Source of the DNA: Chlamydomonas sphaeroides
Lineage: Eukaryota; Chlorophyta; Chlorophyceae; Chlamydomonadales; Chlamydomonadaceae
Direction of reading: 5' to 3'
NCBI GenBank assembly: GCA_001662425.1
Contig: BDDC01000538.1
Location: forward strand, 1 to 56,081
DNA length: 56,081 bases
Shown one piece after another: positions 30,639-42,600 of the stretch. Position numbers and translations under genes: made by a program. Every line of letters starts with the position of its first letter. Within the stretch, counting starts at the first letter, position 1. The notes beneath the pieces are model-generated. The model saw only the letters and a list, made by a program, of their open reading frames with translations. It ran no database searches and was not told where the DNA came from.

Positions 30639-33600
30639 ATGGCACAGGCGGAGACGTTGCACCAGGTGCTCGCGCAGCCCGTGGATGCCAGCCGTGTCAA
30701 GCAGCTGCAGACGGTCCATGAGGCCATCACTGCCAGCCTCGCGGGCCAGCAGCCGGGCGCTCGCGTGGGCCTGGAGACACTGGTGCTGTGCGCGGAGGCG
30801 GCCCTGAAGGTGAGCGCGGCAAGCGCAGGGTCTAGGGGTCCTCCCTGCCGGTCCCTGCACAGGGAGTGCACCGCCAGCGGCATCGCGCAGGCCCCTCCTT
30901 TACGCATCAAACCACGTTTCCTGCCCGCCAGGTCGGCTGCCTTGATATTGCGCACGACTGCCTCGAGCGCTATTTCCTGGAGATGCGCAGGTGCGGCGGG
31001 ACAGGCGGCCGGGAGTCCACGCTGCACGCTCACACACGACCACAGTGCGCTGTTGGCGTGTTGGGGTGGCGCTGGCTTCAATGTCACGCGTGTGGTGCCA
31101 TGCCTGCGGGGGAGAGGAAGAATGAAGTAGGAAGTGGAGCGTGTTGCGGGCACTTGGCGCTGGATTGCAGCCACGGGCAGCGTTGTTTCAGGGAACCACG
31201 AGGCTGGGGATGGTTGCGGCAGCCTGGTGAGGGGCAGGGACCCGGACGAGGGCTGTTGTTGTGCTACGGCAGTGAGTGACTGAAAGGGTTGTCTCTCATG
31301 GCCGCGGCTCCTGCATGAAACCTCTACGCGCCAGCTGGTGCCTCACCGAGACATTGTTCGTCTACCCACCTGCCCCGCGGCCTAGGCTCTAAGCGCTACC
31401 CGCGAGCCCCCAGCCTGCCGCCCTCTGCCCTCTGCCCCTGTACCGTGCCCTCCCGCGGCCCCGCGTGCCCCGCTGGGGGGCCGCCGCGCCCCCTGGCACC
31501 GTCCTAACCGGGCCCTACCCCCGCCCACACCTAGATACGGCGTTAACATGGCGGTGGTGGAGGTGCGCGACCAGTACCTGGCGCGGGCGCACTTCGCGCG
31601 GGGGCTGCTGGTGTCGGAGCGCAGCAAGGGCATGAAGGTGCGCGGCAGCAGGGGGCCGGGGGCAGGGAGCAGGGATGAGGCGCAGGAGGCGAAGCGCCGG
31701 CTGCCTGGGGCGGCAGCCAGCAGGGGGTATGCGCCGCCCCTGCGTGGCGGCGGGGATGGCTGGCGTCGGCGCCCCCAGCTCCCGGGCTTGCCCGTTACGA
31801 CTTGTAGACATCTGGGCCTCGCCGCGCCCGGCGCCTCCCGCCCCGCGCCCCAGGGGCCCGCGCTGGTGGACGGCACCCTGGAGGCGGTGTCGCACGTCAT
31901 GTCGGGCCTGGAGGTGGCGGCGGCCAACCCAAGGTGGGGGGCGGCCCCTGTGGTGGCGCAGTGGAAGGGCGTGGGCCGGATGCGCCGTGCGCGGCGTTGC
32001 AGCCTCCTCCTCTGCCCACCTTCCCCACCGGCCACAGCAGAATGACTGGGAAACACACCCTGCACTGCAACCGCTCTGCCCCTATCCCCCCTTGCAGGTA
32101 TCAGTTCCTGGTATACAACGCCTCGGTGCACCACTGGCGCGTGGCGGGGCCGCTGCATCGGGACGGCCTGCGGCACCACCTGCTGCCTTCCACCGAGAAG
32201 CTGGTGCAGGTGGGGCAGGGGGCTAGCGGGCTGTGAAGTCAGGGGCAGGGGCAGGTGTAGGTCAGTGCAAGAGTTGTGCGAGTTGGGTCCCGGGCGGGGC
32301 AGCAGCGGCAACGGCAGGGACATGGGCGGGCGCTTGGTGGCGGGCGGGCGGGGACGTACCGGTACCGTACGAGCGGCCGCCACGCTGGTGGCCACACGGC
32401 GGACAGGGCGACGGTTCACCCCCAGGCCCGCGCTCGCCGCTGCTGACCGTGAAATGTGCCCTTCCCATGCGCTCCTCGTTCGTCGTCTGCCCAGGCCCTG
32501 GATAAGGTGCCGGGCCACGAGGAGTGGAAGGTGCGCTGCTACACCGCCCTGGCGCTATGCCAGGCCGACGCCGGCGCCGTCGCGGCCGCCGCCTCGGCCG
32601 CTGCGGCGGCCGCGGCGGGCGGCAAGGCCGGCGGCAAGGACAGCGGCGGAGCTGCCGCGGCCGGGCACAACGATGACGCGGCCAAGACGCTGCAGCGGGC
32701 GTACGACACGGCGGGCGGGGCGAAGCTCCTGGAGTTGCAGCGGGATGTGGCGAGGCTGCAGGTAGGAAGCGGGGGATGGTGGGGCCGGGCAGCGACGTTC
32801 CTGTCTGCGGCGCACAGGCGGCGCTGCCGGTGTGTTCGTTGCCGGCTTCCCCATCCGTCTGGGACCTTTGTCATTGCTGTTGCAACCTCTACCATCACTT
32901 ACGCCGGCCCCAGGTGCACTTCTCCACGCTGGTCAGCATGGCGGGGGGCAAGCCGGCCAAGGGCGCCGCCGGCGGTGGCGCAAGCCACGCTGCGGGCGGC
33001 AAGGCGGGCAAGGGCAAGGACGCGGCGGCGCTGGACGAGGAGGGCGCCAAGCGCATCATCCAGGCCGTGCTTACGGGAAGGTGAGGGCCGAGACCGGGGG
33101 GGCCAGCGGCCGGGTGCCCAGTGCTGCTTGCCCTACCGCAACAGGATGCCGCTCTGGGGTGCAGGGGCGCCCTGGCATGTGCCAGGGGCCGCGCGGCTGA
33201 TGCTGCCGGGATGTCGCTGCGATGCGGCGTGCCGGAGCTCATAGCTCCCTACCCCGCTGCCGCTGCTGCCCCTGGCGCACCCCCGGCCCGTCCAGGCCCG
33301 AGCGCGCTGCCGCGGAGGCCCAGCTGCGCGAGGCGGTGGCCAAAGTGGACCCCAAGGGGCCCGACGGACCCGTCAAGGTGAGGAGGCAGGGGAATTCTGG
33401 TGGGGGGATGGCGGGCGGGGGGATGGACGGCGCGAGGGGGCGCAATGCTGACCCAAGGGTCAGGGAACAGGCCCGGGGGACCGGCGAATCGTGCGTGGGC
33501 GGGGGGTGGGGCCGAAGGGAGGGGGGGCCTGGTGGATAGGATAGAGAACCGAGCAGGCCATGTAGGGCTGTGGGCAAGCCGCAGGTTGGGATAGCCGCCA

Positions 33601-36600
33601 GAGCTTACTTGCCATCCTGCCCCACGCCGCCTCATGCCTACCACAACCACCATGCTCGCCACAAGCACGCATCCTGTAACCTACCCACCGCCGCCGCAAA
33701 CCTGCCTTTGCGTCTCCGCTGGCCGCAGGGCGCGCTGCTGCGGCCCGTGTCGCGCGCGGCGTGGGCGGCCGCGCAGGCGGGGCTGCCCGAGCTGGCGGAG
33801 CGCTGGGCCAGCCGCGCGGCGGCCTCCTCGGACAGCGGCCCCCGCACCTGGTCCGACATGACGCGCGTGCTGCTGGCGCTGCAGGTGCGCAGCCGGGGGG
33901 GCGACTGCGAGCGGCAGTAGGCAGCTGGGGCCTGCACGGCGGGAGGCGGGGCTGGGACTGCACGGCACGCGTGCGTCGAGGGGCCTCCGCCGCGGCCCGT
34001 GCGGCCTTCTTGATGCGCGCCTTGTCCTGGCATGCTCATTGCCTATGTGTGTTTGCTAACTCAGGCCCTGGGCCCGAGCGGTGACACCTCGTTGGCTCCC
34101 CCGGTGGTGGCGGCGCACGTCAAGGCGCTGGAGCAGCTCGAGGTGCGGCCCGCGGAGGCGGCCGCGGTTGGAAGGAGCCAACTAGGGTGGCAGTCGCCAA
34201 GCGGAGGCCCGCGCTGTGCCCTCCCCGTGGGTGACTGGTCGTGCCCCCGTCCTACGTCGGCCCCCGCTACACGTATCCCTCGCCCTCCCATTCCCTGCCA
34301 GGATGTGCTGACCACCTTCACCAAGCTGGCGGACGTGGAGGGCATACACGCCGCCGCCCGGTTGGCCTGGAACGCGGGGCTGCTGCTGCTGCAGGTGTGG
34401 GCCAAGCTGCTGCTGCTGCATGGTTATAGCTAAGCCCGGCACCGCAGCCGGGCAGCGCAGGAGGCATGGCATGCCATGCATGCATCCTCGCACCTCGCCT
34501 GGCTAACCCGCGGCGCCCGTGGCCCGTTCCCCGCTCCTTGCGCCTATCCCCGCAGCCGCCCCTTCGGCGCCACGTCAAGCGCGCCTTTAATGCGGCCGCC
34601 CGGGCGCTGGCGGTGGCCGCCAGCCCGCTGACCCGGCTGCGGGCGGCGCTGCACCTGGAGGCAGCCAAGTGCGACGCAGCGGAGGAGGCGCTGATCAAGG
34701 TGGGGCCGGCCGGAGCGCGGCACCACAATGGGGGGTGGAGTGCATGTTGACAGATGGGGCATGGAGAGGGGCGACGGCGGCGCAGGGACGGCGGAGCCCC
34801 TGCTCACGCAGGGTGTTGGGCGAATGGCGTGAAGTGGGGAGGGTCAGCCGGGGGGCACCCCCGGCCATGACCGTGGCCGTAATCTGCCCCGCCTGGCCCC
34901 TGCTGTCATCCCCAATCCCACAGGCCGCCCAGGAGGTTGGCAAGGCCCTGGCGCTCGACTACCTGCCGCCGCCCTTCGAGGCGGCCGCTGTGCCCTGGCT
35001 CACCCGGCCGCTGGACCGCTGGGCGGTGCCGCTGGCGCGGGCGCTGGCGCTGCGCACCAGCGCGGAGCCGGCGGACCCCGAGGAGGAGGCAGTGGTGGGC
35101 GGGGAGGAGGGCCATGGACATCCGTCCGGGGCGGGGGCATGCAGCTTTCGGCCGAAAGGGGGCGCCGATGGGTGCTTAAATACACGACCTGACGGCCACG
35201 TGGCCCCCGGACGCTGCCACAGGGCGGGTCTCCAATGCCATGCCGCCCTGATGCGTCCTGCCGCGTCCCCGCCGTCTCCATATCCCACCTGCAGTCGCTC
35301 ATCGAGCGCAGCAAGGAGTCCCGCAACCCCGCCATCAAGTCGGACCTGCTGGCCCGCGCCCGCGAGAAGCTGTCCGACCTGCCGCACCCGCCGCCACCCG
35401 CCCCCGGCGACCCGCCCGGCCGCGAGCGCGACGCTGCGCACGTGGCGGCCCGGCGGCGCAGCGCGGTGTGGGGCGAGCTGGTGCGCTCCGCCGCCGCCAG
35501 CCGCATGGACGAGCACGTGCTGGCGGCGGTGCCGGCGGCGCTGAGCGTGGAGTGGGACCCGGCGGTGGACCGGGAGATGGTGCTGCTGCAGGTGCGGTGG
35601 GAGGGCGCCGGGGGCCGCTTGGGGGCAAGGTTTGAATAGGGAAGTGCCGAGGGAGGAGTTAGAAGCGACAGCAAGCGGAAAGGCCAAGGCCGCTCCCAGG
35701 CGTCTTGCCTGCCGCCCGCCGGTCCTGCCCGTACAACCCGCCGCCGCTGCCTGCCCCCAGGCCCAGCTGTCGTTCATGGAGGCGGAGGCGGCTGTGTCTG
35801 CGCTCAAGCGCCAGCGCGCCGACCTGGCGCCGCCCGCCTCGCCCGCTCCGCCCGCTCTGGACAGCGAGGGCCGGCGGCAGCCCCCGTCCTCCACGGAGCA
35901 GATGCAGGAGCTGGTCATGCTGGTGCGGGGGGTCTGGTGGGGGAGAGCGGCAAAGGGGTAGGGACAGGACCGGCCAGCGACGGCTTGAGTGCGGATGCGC
36001 GCCATGAGCAGGGAATCAGGCTGGGGTGGCAGGCCGTATACCAGGCACCGCCGCCCGGTGTGCTGCGTGCCCACTTCCCACGAAGCCCGACCCTGCCTGC
36101 CTGTCCCCTGCCCTCCTCCCGGCCTGCAGGCCACGGTCCGCTGCATGCACGGCGCCGCCTCCGTATCGGAGCCCTGGCTCGTCATCAACGGCGCCGTACT
36201 GATGTACAACGCGGCGCTGCCGTTCATGCAGCAGCACAGGTGCGGCTTGCCCTCCCGTCGTGAGGATGCGGACCGCCTCTGCTGCTATCTGCTGCCGGCT
36301 CATGCCATCCGCCATCGCTCATGGCTCCCGGCCTTGCTGCCTTTCACCCCAGGTACACTGACCTCTACCGCTGGCTGCGGCCCGTGGCTGAGGCCCTCGT
36401 CGGCTCCGGCTCCGGCGCGGCGGTCGCGGACAAGCAAGGCGCAGGGGCCAAGGGCAAGGCGGCGGCCGAGTCGCAGCTTCCAGGCGGCGGCGGCCGCAGC
36501 GTGGGCCTGGCGCCCGCCGACAGCGACGGCCCGCTGGCTGTGGCGCTGGCGGAGGCGCTGGGCAGGGCGGCGGAGCACCGGCTGCTGCTGGCGGCGGCGC

Positions 36601-39600
36601 GCGCGAAAGCGGCCAGGGATGCAGGTACACCCCTGCGCTAGGACTGCGAGGGCCGGGGGGCATATTCAACACGTTACTTTTTTGTACACATCGCTGCCAA
36701 AGGTCCTGCAGGTCCAACAACGTTTCCGCGCCGCGCCTTCTCTGCCGCTTCATAGGCCAGGAGGAGCCGGACGACGAAGACGACGAGCCGCTGGACGAGG
36801 ATGGCGTGCCGCTGCTGGCGCCCGCCGACGCAGGGCCGCACTTCCACCGCCGCTCGCCCGCCTACAAGCCACTGCCCGAGGCGCGCGTGGCGGGCAGCGG
36901 CATCGACCCGCGGGTCTTCCCCAGCCTGGCGCGCCTGCTGGGCACCCTGGGCACCGTCACGGCGGTGTCGGAGGCGGCGCTGGAGCGGGCGGGCAGCGCA
37001 TCCACGCAGGCAGGAGGGGCGCGCTCGCTGCCACGGGCTGCAGGCTAACCGGCATGGGCACCCCTTCTCAATACCCCACGCCCCTCTCCCGCCAGTGCAT
37101 GACGTTCCTCCCGGCCCCCCGCCGTGGTGGGTGCACCCCCTCGCATGCACGCCCAGGGCCTGCTGGAGATGTACGCCCGGCTGCAGCAGTACCGCGGCGC
37201 CTCCTCCGCGCTGCCCGCCGGCGCCGCCGCCGCCTCCGAGGCCACCAGCCGAGTGGTGTCCGCCATCGAGGGCCTCGCCTCCGCCGCGCGCGCCGGCAAG
37301 GCGCCCGCCGCCGTCGCGGCCGACGCCGCCGCAGCCGTGGCGCTGCTGCGCTCGCTGCCCAACCCCGGCGGGCCACCGCTGGAGCTGTGGGCCAAGCTAG
37401 CGCGGGCCGCCGCCGACGCGGGCTGCGTGCCGGCGGCGCTCGAGTGCTCCGCCGCCGCCCTGGCCTCTCTGCCGGGCTTGGGCGGGTCCGTGTCCGGGTC
37501 GGGGTCCGGCCAGTCGCTGTCGGGGGACGTGTCGGGCGGCCGCGGTGCGCTGGTGCTGGGCATCGAGGCGCCCACGGACGTGCCGGAGATGACGCCCGCC
37601 TCCTGGTTCTGGGCGGCGGTGGCTCTGGCGGTGCGCGCGGGCTGCCTGCTGGCGCTGGCGGACCTGCCCGCGCAGGTGCGGTACCAGTATGCGCAAGGGG
37701 CGGAGGCAGGGGCGGGATACGGGCGTGGGAGCGTGGGGGAGGGGAGGGGAGGGCGCCTCGGGGTCCTTGCTGCGCCGGCCTGCACCTGGTGCCGAGCTGT
37801 CCGTGCCCAACCGCCCCTCGCCTCCCTGCCGCAGGGCGCGGCCGCGTCGCTGGCGGTGAGGCGCGAGGCGCTGGCCCACGCCGCGCAGGCCGCCCGCTGC
37901 GCCGCCTTTGTGAACAAGGTGCGGCCGCACATCCCCAATGGGGGGCTTGCAAGCATGGTAGCGTGGGGTGGGGCGCACTCCGAGCTGCGCAGCTGCAGCG
38001 GTGCAGCCTGGGCGAGATGCCCCGCTACGCCGGCGCCCGGGCCCCCTGCACGCTCCTTTGCTTGCCCTGCTATCACCCCCGCCTCTCCACGCGCACGGCC
38101 CTGCTCCCGGCCACGCAGGCGGACCTGTGCGAGGCTGCCTGCCACGTGGCCTGGAACGCGGCGCTGCCCTTCACCAGCAAGCCGCTGCTGCGGGCGGCGC
38201 TCATCCGGCCGCTGGCGGTGGCGGTGGAGGCCTTTAACAAAGTGGGGGCGGCTGACAAGGCGTTCCAGGTGGGGAGGGTGCAGGGGCGGTGGGGGCGAGG
38301 GGTGTTGAGTCGAGGGACTATGCGAAGGTCGGGCCGTTGGGGAGTTCAAGCAGCGAGGCCCAGTGTGCTACGCAAGGAGGCTATGAGGAAATGGTGGCGG
38401 GCAGCGTGACGCACTGGGGCGGGGCGGGGCACGTTTCCTCCAAACAGGGTGTTTACGCGTGCGCCTGCCCCCAGGTGCGGCTCAACTGCCTGTACGTGGA
38501 GGCGCTGGCGGCGGCGAGGCGCTGGACCGACGCCGTGGCGGCCGCCGAGGCGGGCTGCCGCGCGCTAGCCAAGCAGCGCTACCTGCACCGCCCCCTGCTG
38601 GGCTGGAAGGCGGGCTGCCTGGCCATGTGTGGCAAGAATGTGAACGCGGAGATGGCCAAGGTCAAGGAGCACCCGCCGGAGACGCAGGTGCGAGGGGCTG
38701 GGGAGCTGGGGAAGGGACCGCGCCCGCCAAGCACTGCCGGCCCCTGCCCGCCGGCATACCCCTGGGGCCGCTCGTCACGCCGTGTGCCATGCCGTCCCGC
38801 CGCCCCTCCCCAGGCCTACGCCTGGTCGGTGCTGTCGCACCACTCCGCGGCGCGCTACGACCAGGTGGCGGCGCACAAGGCCGCCGTCACGGCCGTGGGG
38901 CAGGCGGGCTGGCTCAAGGCGGTGGCGCTGGCGGGGTGAGGCCGCCGCCGTGGCGAGGGGCCGGGGCGTGTGGGCGGGAGGGAGGGCGAGGCAGCGCGGG
39001 GGAGTTGGTGGCAACCTGGCGGGTGGGGGGCGCCATAGGGCTTGTGCGGTCCTAGCTGTTGCGGGGGCACGCCGGGTCGCCGCACTCCTTGTCACCATGC
39101 CGCCGCTCCGCTTCGGCCCCTGCTCTGCCCCCCGCAGCTACGCCGAGTGGCTGCTGTCCTCCTCGGACGACAAGGAGGCGGCCGAGGACGCGTTGCTGGC
39201 GGCGGCCGACGCGCTGCTCGAGTTCGACACCGGCGACCGTGAGTGCGCTCGCACCGCCGCTAGCTGCTGGCCAGCAGCGACGTAGAACTGCCGAAACTGC
39301 TAACTGCGGAACAGCGAACTGCGGAAACTCTCCGTACGATTTGCCACCTTCGGAAACCCTGCGTATGCTCCGTCGCCCTCGGAAACCTCCGCATGCTCCG
39401 TCGCTCTAGGAACCCTGCGTATGCTCCGCCGCCCTCGGAACCCAGCGTATGCTTCGATGCCCTCGGAAACCTCGTAGCCCTGAGTGTGCTCTGCCGCCCC
39501 TGTGTATATTTCGTTGCCGTTGGACCCTGCGTATTTACCGTCGCCCAAGGAACCCTCACAACCTTGCGCCAGCGTGGCAGCCGGTCCCGTGTGCGGGTCT

Positions 39601-42600
39601 GGGTGCATCCGGCGCACCCCTGTCCGCCTGCCCGCTGCCTGACACGGCTGCGCCCGTACCTTCACCCGCTCCTGCAACCCCTCCGCCAGTGGACGGTGAC
39701 GGTACCGACGAGGAGGACGACGCCGGCAAGGCCAAGTCCCGGGGCGCGGCGCACCGCTCCTCGGGCGCGGCGCGCGGCTCCTCCTTCCGCCGCGTGCTGT
39801 CGCGCAACATGTCGCGAGGGCGCGACGGCGGCGGCGACATCGCCCGGGCCGACGACGGCGCGGGCTCGGCCGCCGGCGCAGCGCCCGACCCCAACCGTGT
39901 GCCCGAGGAGCTGGGCTCCACGCACCTGGAGCGGCTGGCGCGCATCTACGTCATGGCGGCCCAGGTGGGGCCGTGAGGGCGGCTGGGCCCACGTGGAGCG
40001 GCCGAGCGCTGCAGGTGCATGTACCGGCCGTGCGCCTGCCCCCAGCAACGCCGCTGCTCGTCACGCGCCTGCTCGACGTGTGCTCCAACCCTGCCTGCCC
40101 CTCGCCGCCGCTGCCTCTCCCCCGGCAGGCCGCCCCCTCGGCCATCGACCACGTGGACTACATGCTGGCGGCGCACCACAACTTCATGAGGCTGCTGTCG
40201 CAGGTGCGGGGGGGAGGGGCCGGACCGGAGCGCCAGGGAGGCGCCGCAGCCGGCAGCAGGGGCCCATGGTCGCACCATGCCTGCCTCGACCGTCGCCACC
40301 CGCCTCTTGCTCATGTTAGGTCCTGCGCTCTACGCAGGCCGACAGTCACCCCACCCCGCAAACCCCACCCTCGACCCGCATCACCCCCAAGCGCTCTGCC
40401 CTGCGCACCGTGGCAGGCGCGCCATACCATCCCTTGTCCTGCACGCCGCACGCGCAGCCCCGGCCCCGGCTTTCCTCCAACCCATCCCGCCCCGCCCGCA
40501 GGCGCTCCACTCCGCGGCGCACAGCCGCTTCGTGGCGCTGCGCGACGCCCACATGGCGGCCGTGGCGTCGGCCGCCGTGGAGGGCCGCGACCCGCCGCCC
40601 GAGCCGGTGCTGCCCAAGCCCTACGCGGCGCTGCCCGACACGCTGCTGGGCTGGGGCGCCTGGGCGCCCGGCGAGGAGGTGCTGGAGGAGCTGCGCGCAG
40701 ACGCGGCCAGCGGCGCCATCACGGCGCTCAGCAGGGACCTGCTGCCGCAGGTGCGAGGTGGCGGCGTGGGGGATGGGTGGTGGTGGTGAGGGATGGGTGC
40801 AGCAAAGAGGGAGCCGTTGGCGGCATGTCGGTGTGTGATCCGCCTATCCAACCCCGCATGCCCCCTGGCCTCCCACGCGCACCGGCCCCCTACTCCCGCG
40901 CCCTGCCGCCCCCTGCCTCCCGCCCCGCAGTGCGAGCTGACGCTGGCCTACCTGGACCTGCTGCAGTCCATGCTGCGGGCTCGCGGCTATCACTGCCACT
41001 GCCTGGGCTTGGCGCAGCTGGCGCGGGTGCTGGCCAAGACGGTGCTGGCAGACGAGGTGCGTGGGGCAGGGGGGGCCGTAGGGGAGGCGGGGGAGGATCG
41101 GAATGGGGCACATGGGGACCCACTACCGAGGGACAAGGACAGGGGCGGGCCCACCAGCCGCATCGAGGTGTTACGTCCGGTACCCACACGCCCTCCTCCG
41201 ATCAGCCCTAAGTGATCCGCAACCTTGCACTCCTCGGTTCTCCGCTGCACCGCCTCCGCCAGGGTGTCTACGTGGCCGCCAGCCTGGGCCTGGTGTCAGC
41301 GCTGGACGAGCTGGGGCTGTCGGGCGAGGGCGCCGTGGTGGAGGCCAGCCTGGGCGACATCACCGCCGTGTCGCCCGAGGAGGAGGCGGCAGCAGCGGAG
41401 CAGGCAGCCATGGCCGCGCTCGTGCGCTCCGCCGCGGGCCGCCTGGAGGCAGCGCGGCCGCGGTCCGCGTCCATGGCAGTGGGCCGGCTGTCGTTCCTGG
41501 CCGGCGGTGTGCGCCGCGCTGCGGCGGCGGCCAACGCCGCCGCGGCGGCGCCACTGCCTCCCATCGCGGCGGCGCAGGCGGCCGCTAACGCCGCCGATGC
41601 ATCAGCCGCGGCGAACGCTGCGGCGGCGGGCTTCGCCGGCCGCGCAGCGGCCGGCCGCGCGTCGCCCAGCCGCGATGGACAGCGCGGGACCGAGTCCGGC
41701 GCTGCGTCGCAGGATGCCGCCGGCGCAGGCGGCAGCCTGGTCTCCGCCTGGTCCTCCTCGGACGTGGACCTTGCCCCCAGCGCGCCGGTGCCGGCGTGGC
41801 TGGAGGAGGCGGCGCGCGAGATGGGCAACGCGGAGCTGGCCTCGGGCGCTGGCGGGCTGCTGAGCCACGTGAGCGGCCAGCTGCTGCTGCGGCCCATCAC
41901 GCTGCACGACACGTGGCGCCGCCGCGGCGAGTTCCTGGCCAGCCGCGGCCACTACGCGGCCGCGCGGCGGCTGCTGGCCCGCGCGCGAGCGCACGCCGCT
42001 GACTGCGGCAACGCAGAGGCGGAGGCGCGCTGCCTGCTGGCGCTTAGCCGGGCGGAGCTGGCGGCCAACAACCCCGCGGAGGCGGTGGCGCTGGTGCAGG
42101 TAGGCCGGCGGCGGGGGGCTGGGTGATTGAGTTGGCGCCGGGTGCCTGCCTGCCCTGCACCGAGGGCAGCTCCCGGCTGCTGCTTGCCGCTGCCCTGCCT
42201 CCAGCTGCTCTGCCGGCGCTGCCCTCATCCCGCGCCCCGCTCCGGCTACTGCCTTCGCAGGCCTCGCAGCGGCTGGGCGGCGACATCGACTTCTGGGCGG
42301 CCATGCTGGTGCAGTACGTGGACTGCAGGCTGGCGGGCAGCTACACCACCACCAGCGACGCACGGGAGGCGCTTCAGGTGGGATGGTGGGGGCGGGGCAG
42401 GGACAGGGGCAAGGGCGAGAGGCGGTGCGATGCCCCCGGTCTCTGCCTCCTCTCTTCCATCACCTATCTATCCCCGAAATGCTGCCTGCCGCTCGTCCCA
42501 TGCCCCTTCCCCCTGTCCATCCCGCTCATCTACCCCGCTCACCTGCCCCCTCTCTGCCTTCTTGCTCGCCCCGCACCCACCAGGGCGGCATCGCCATGTT

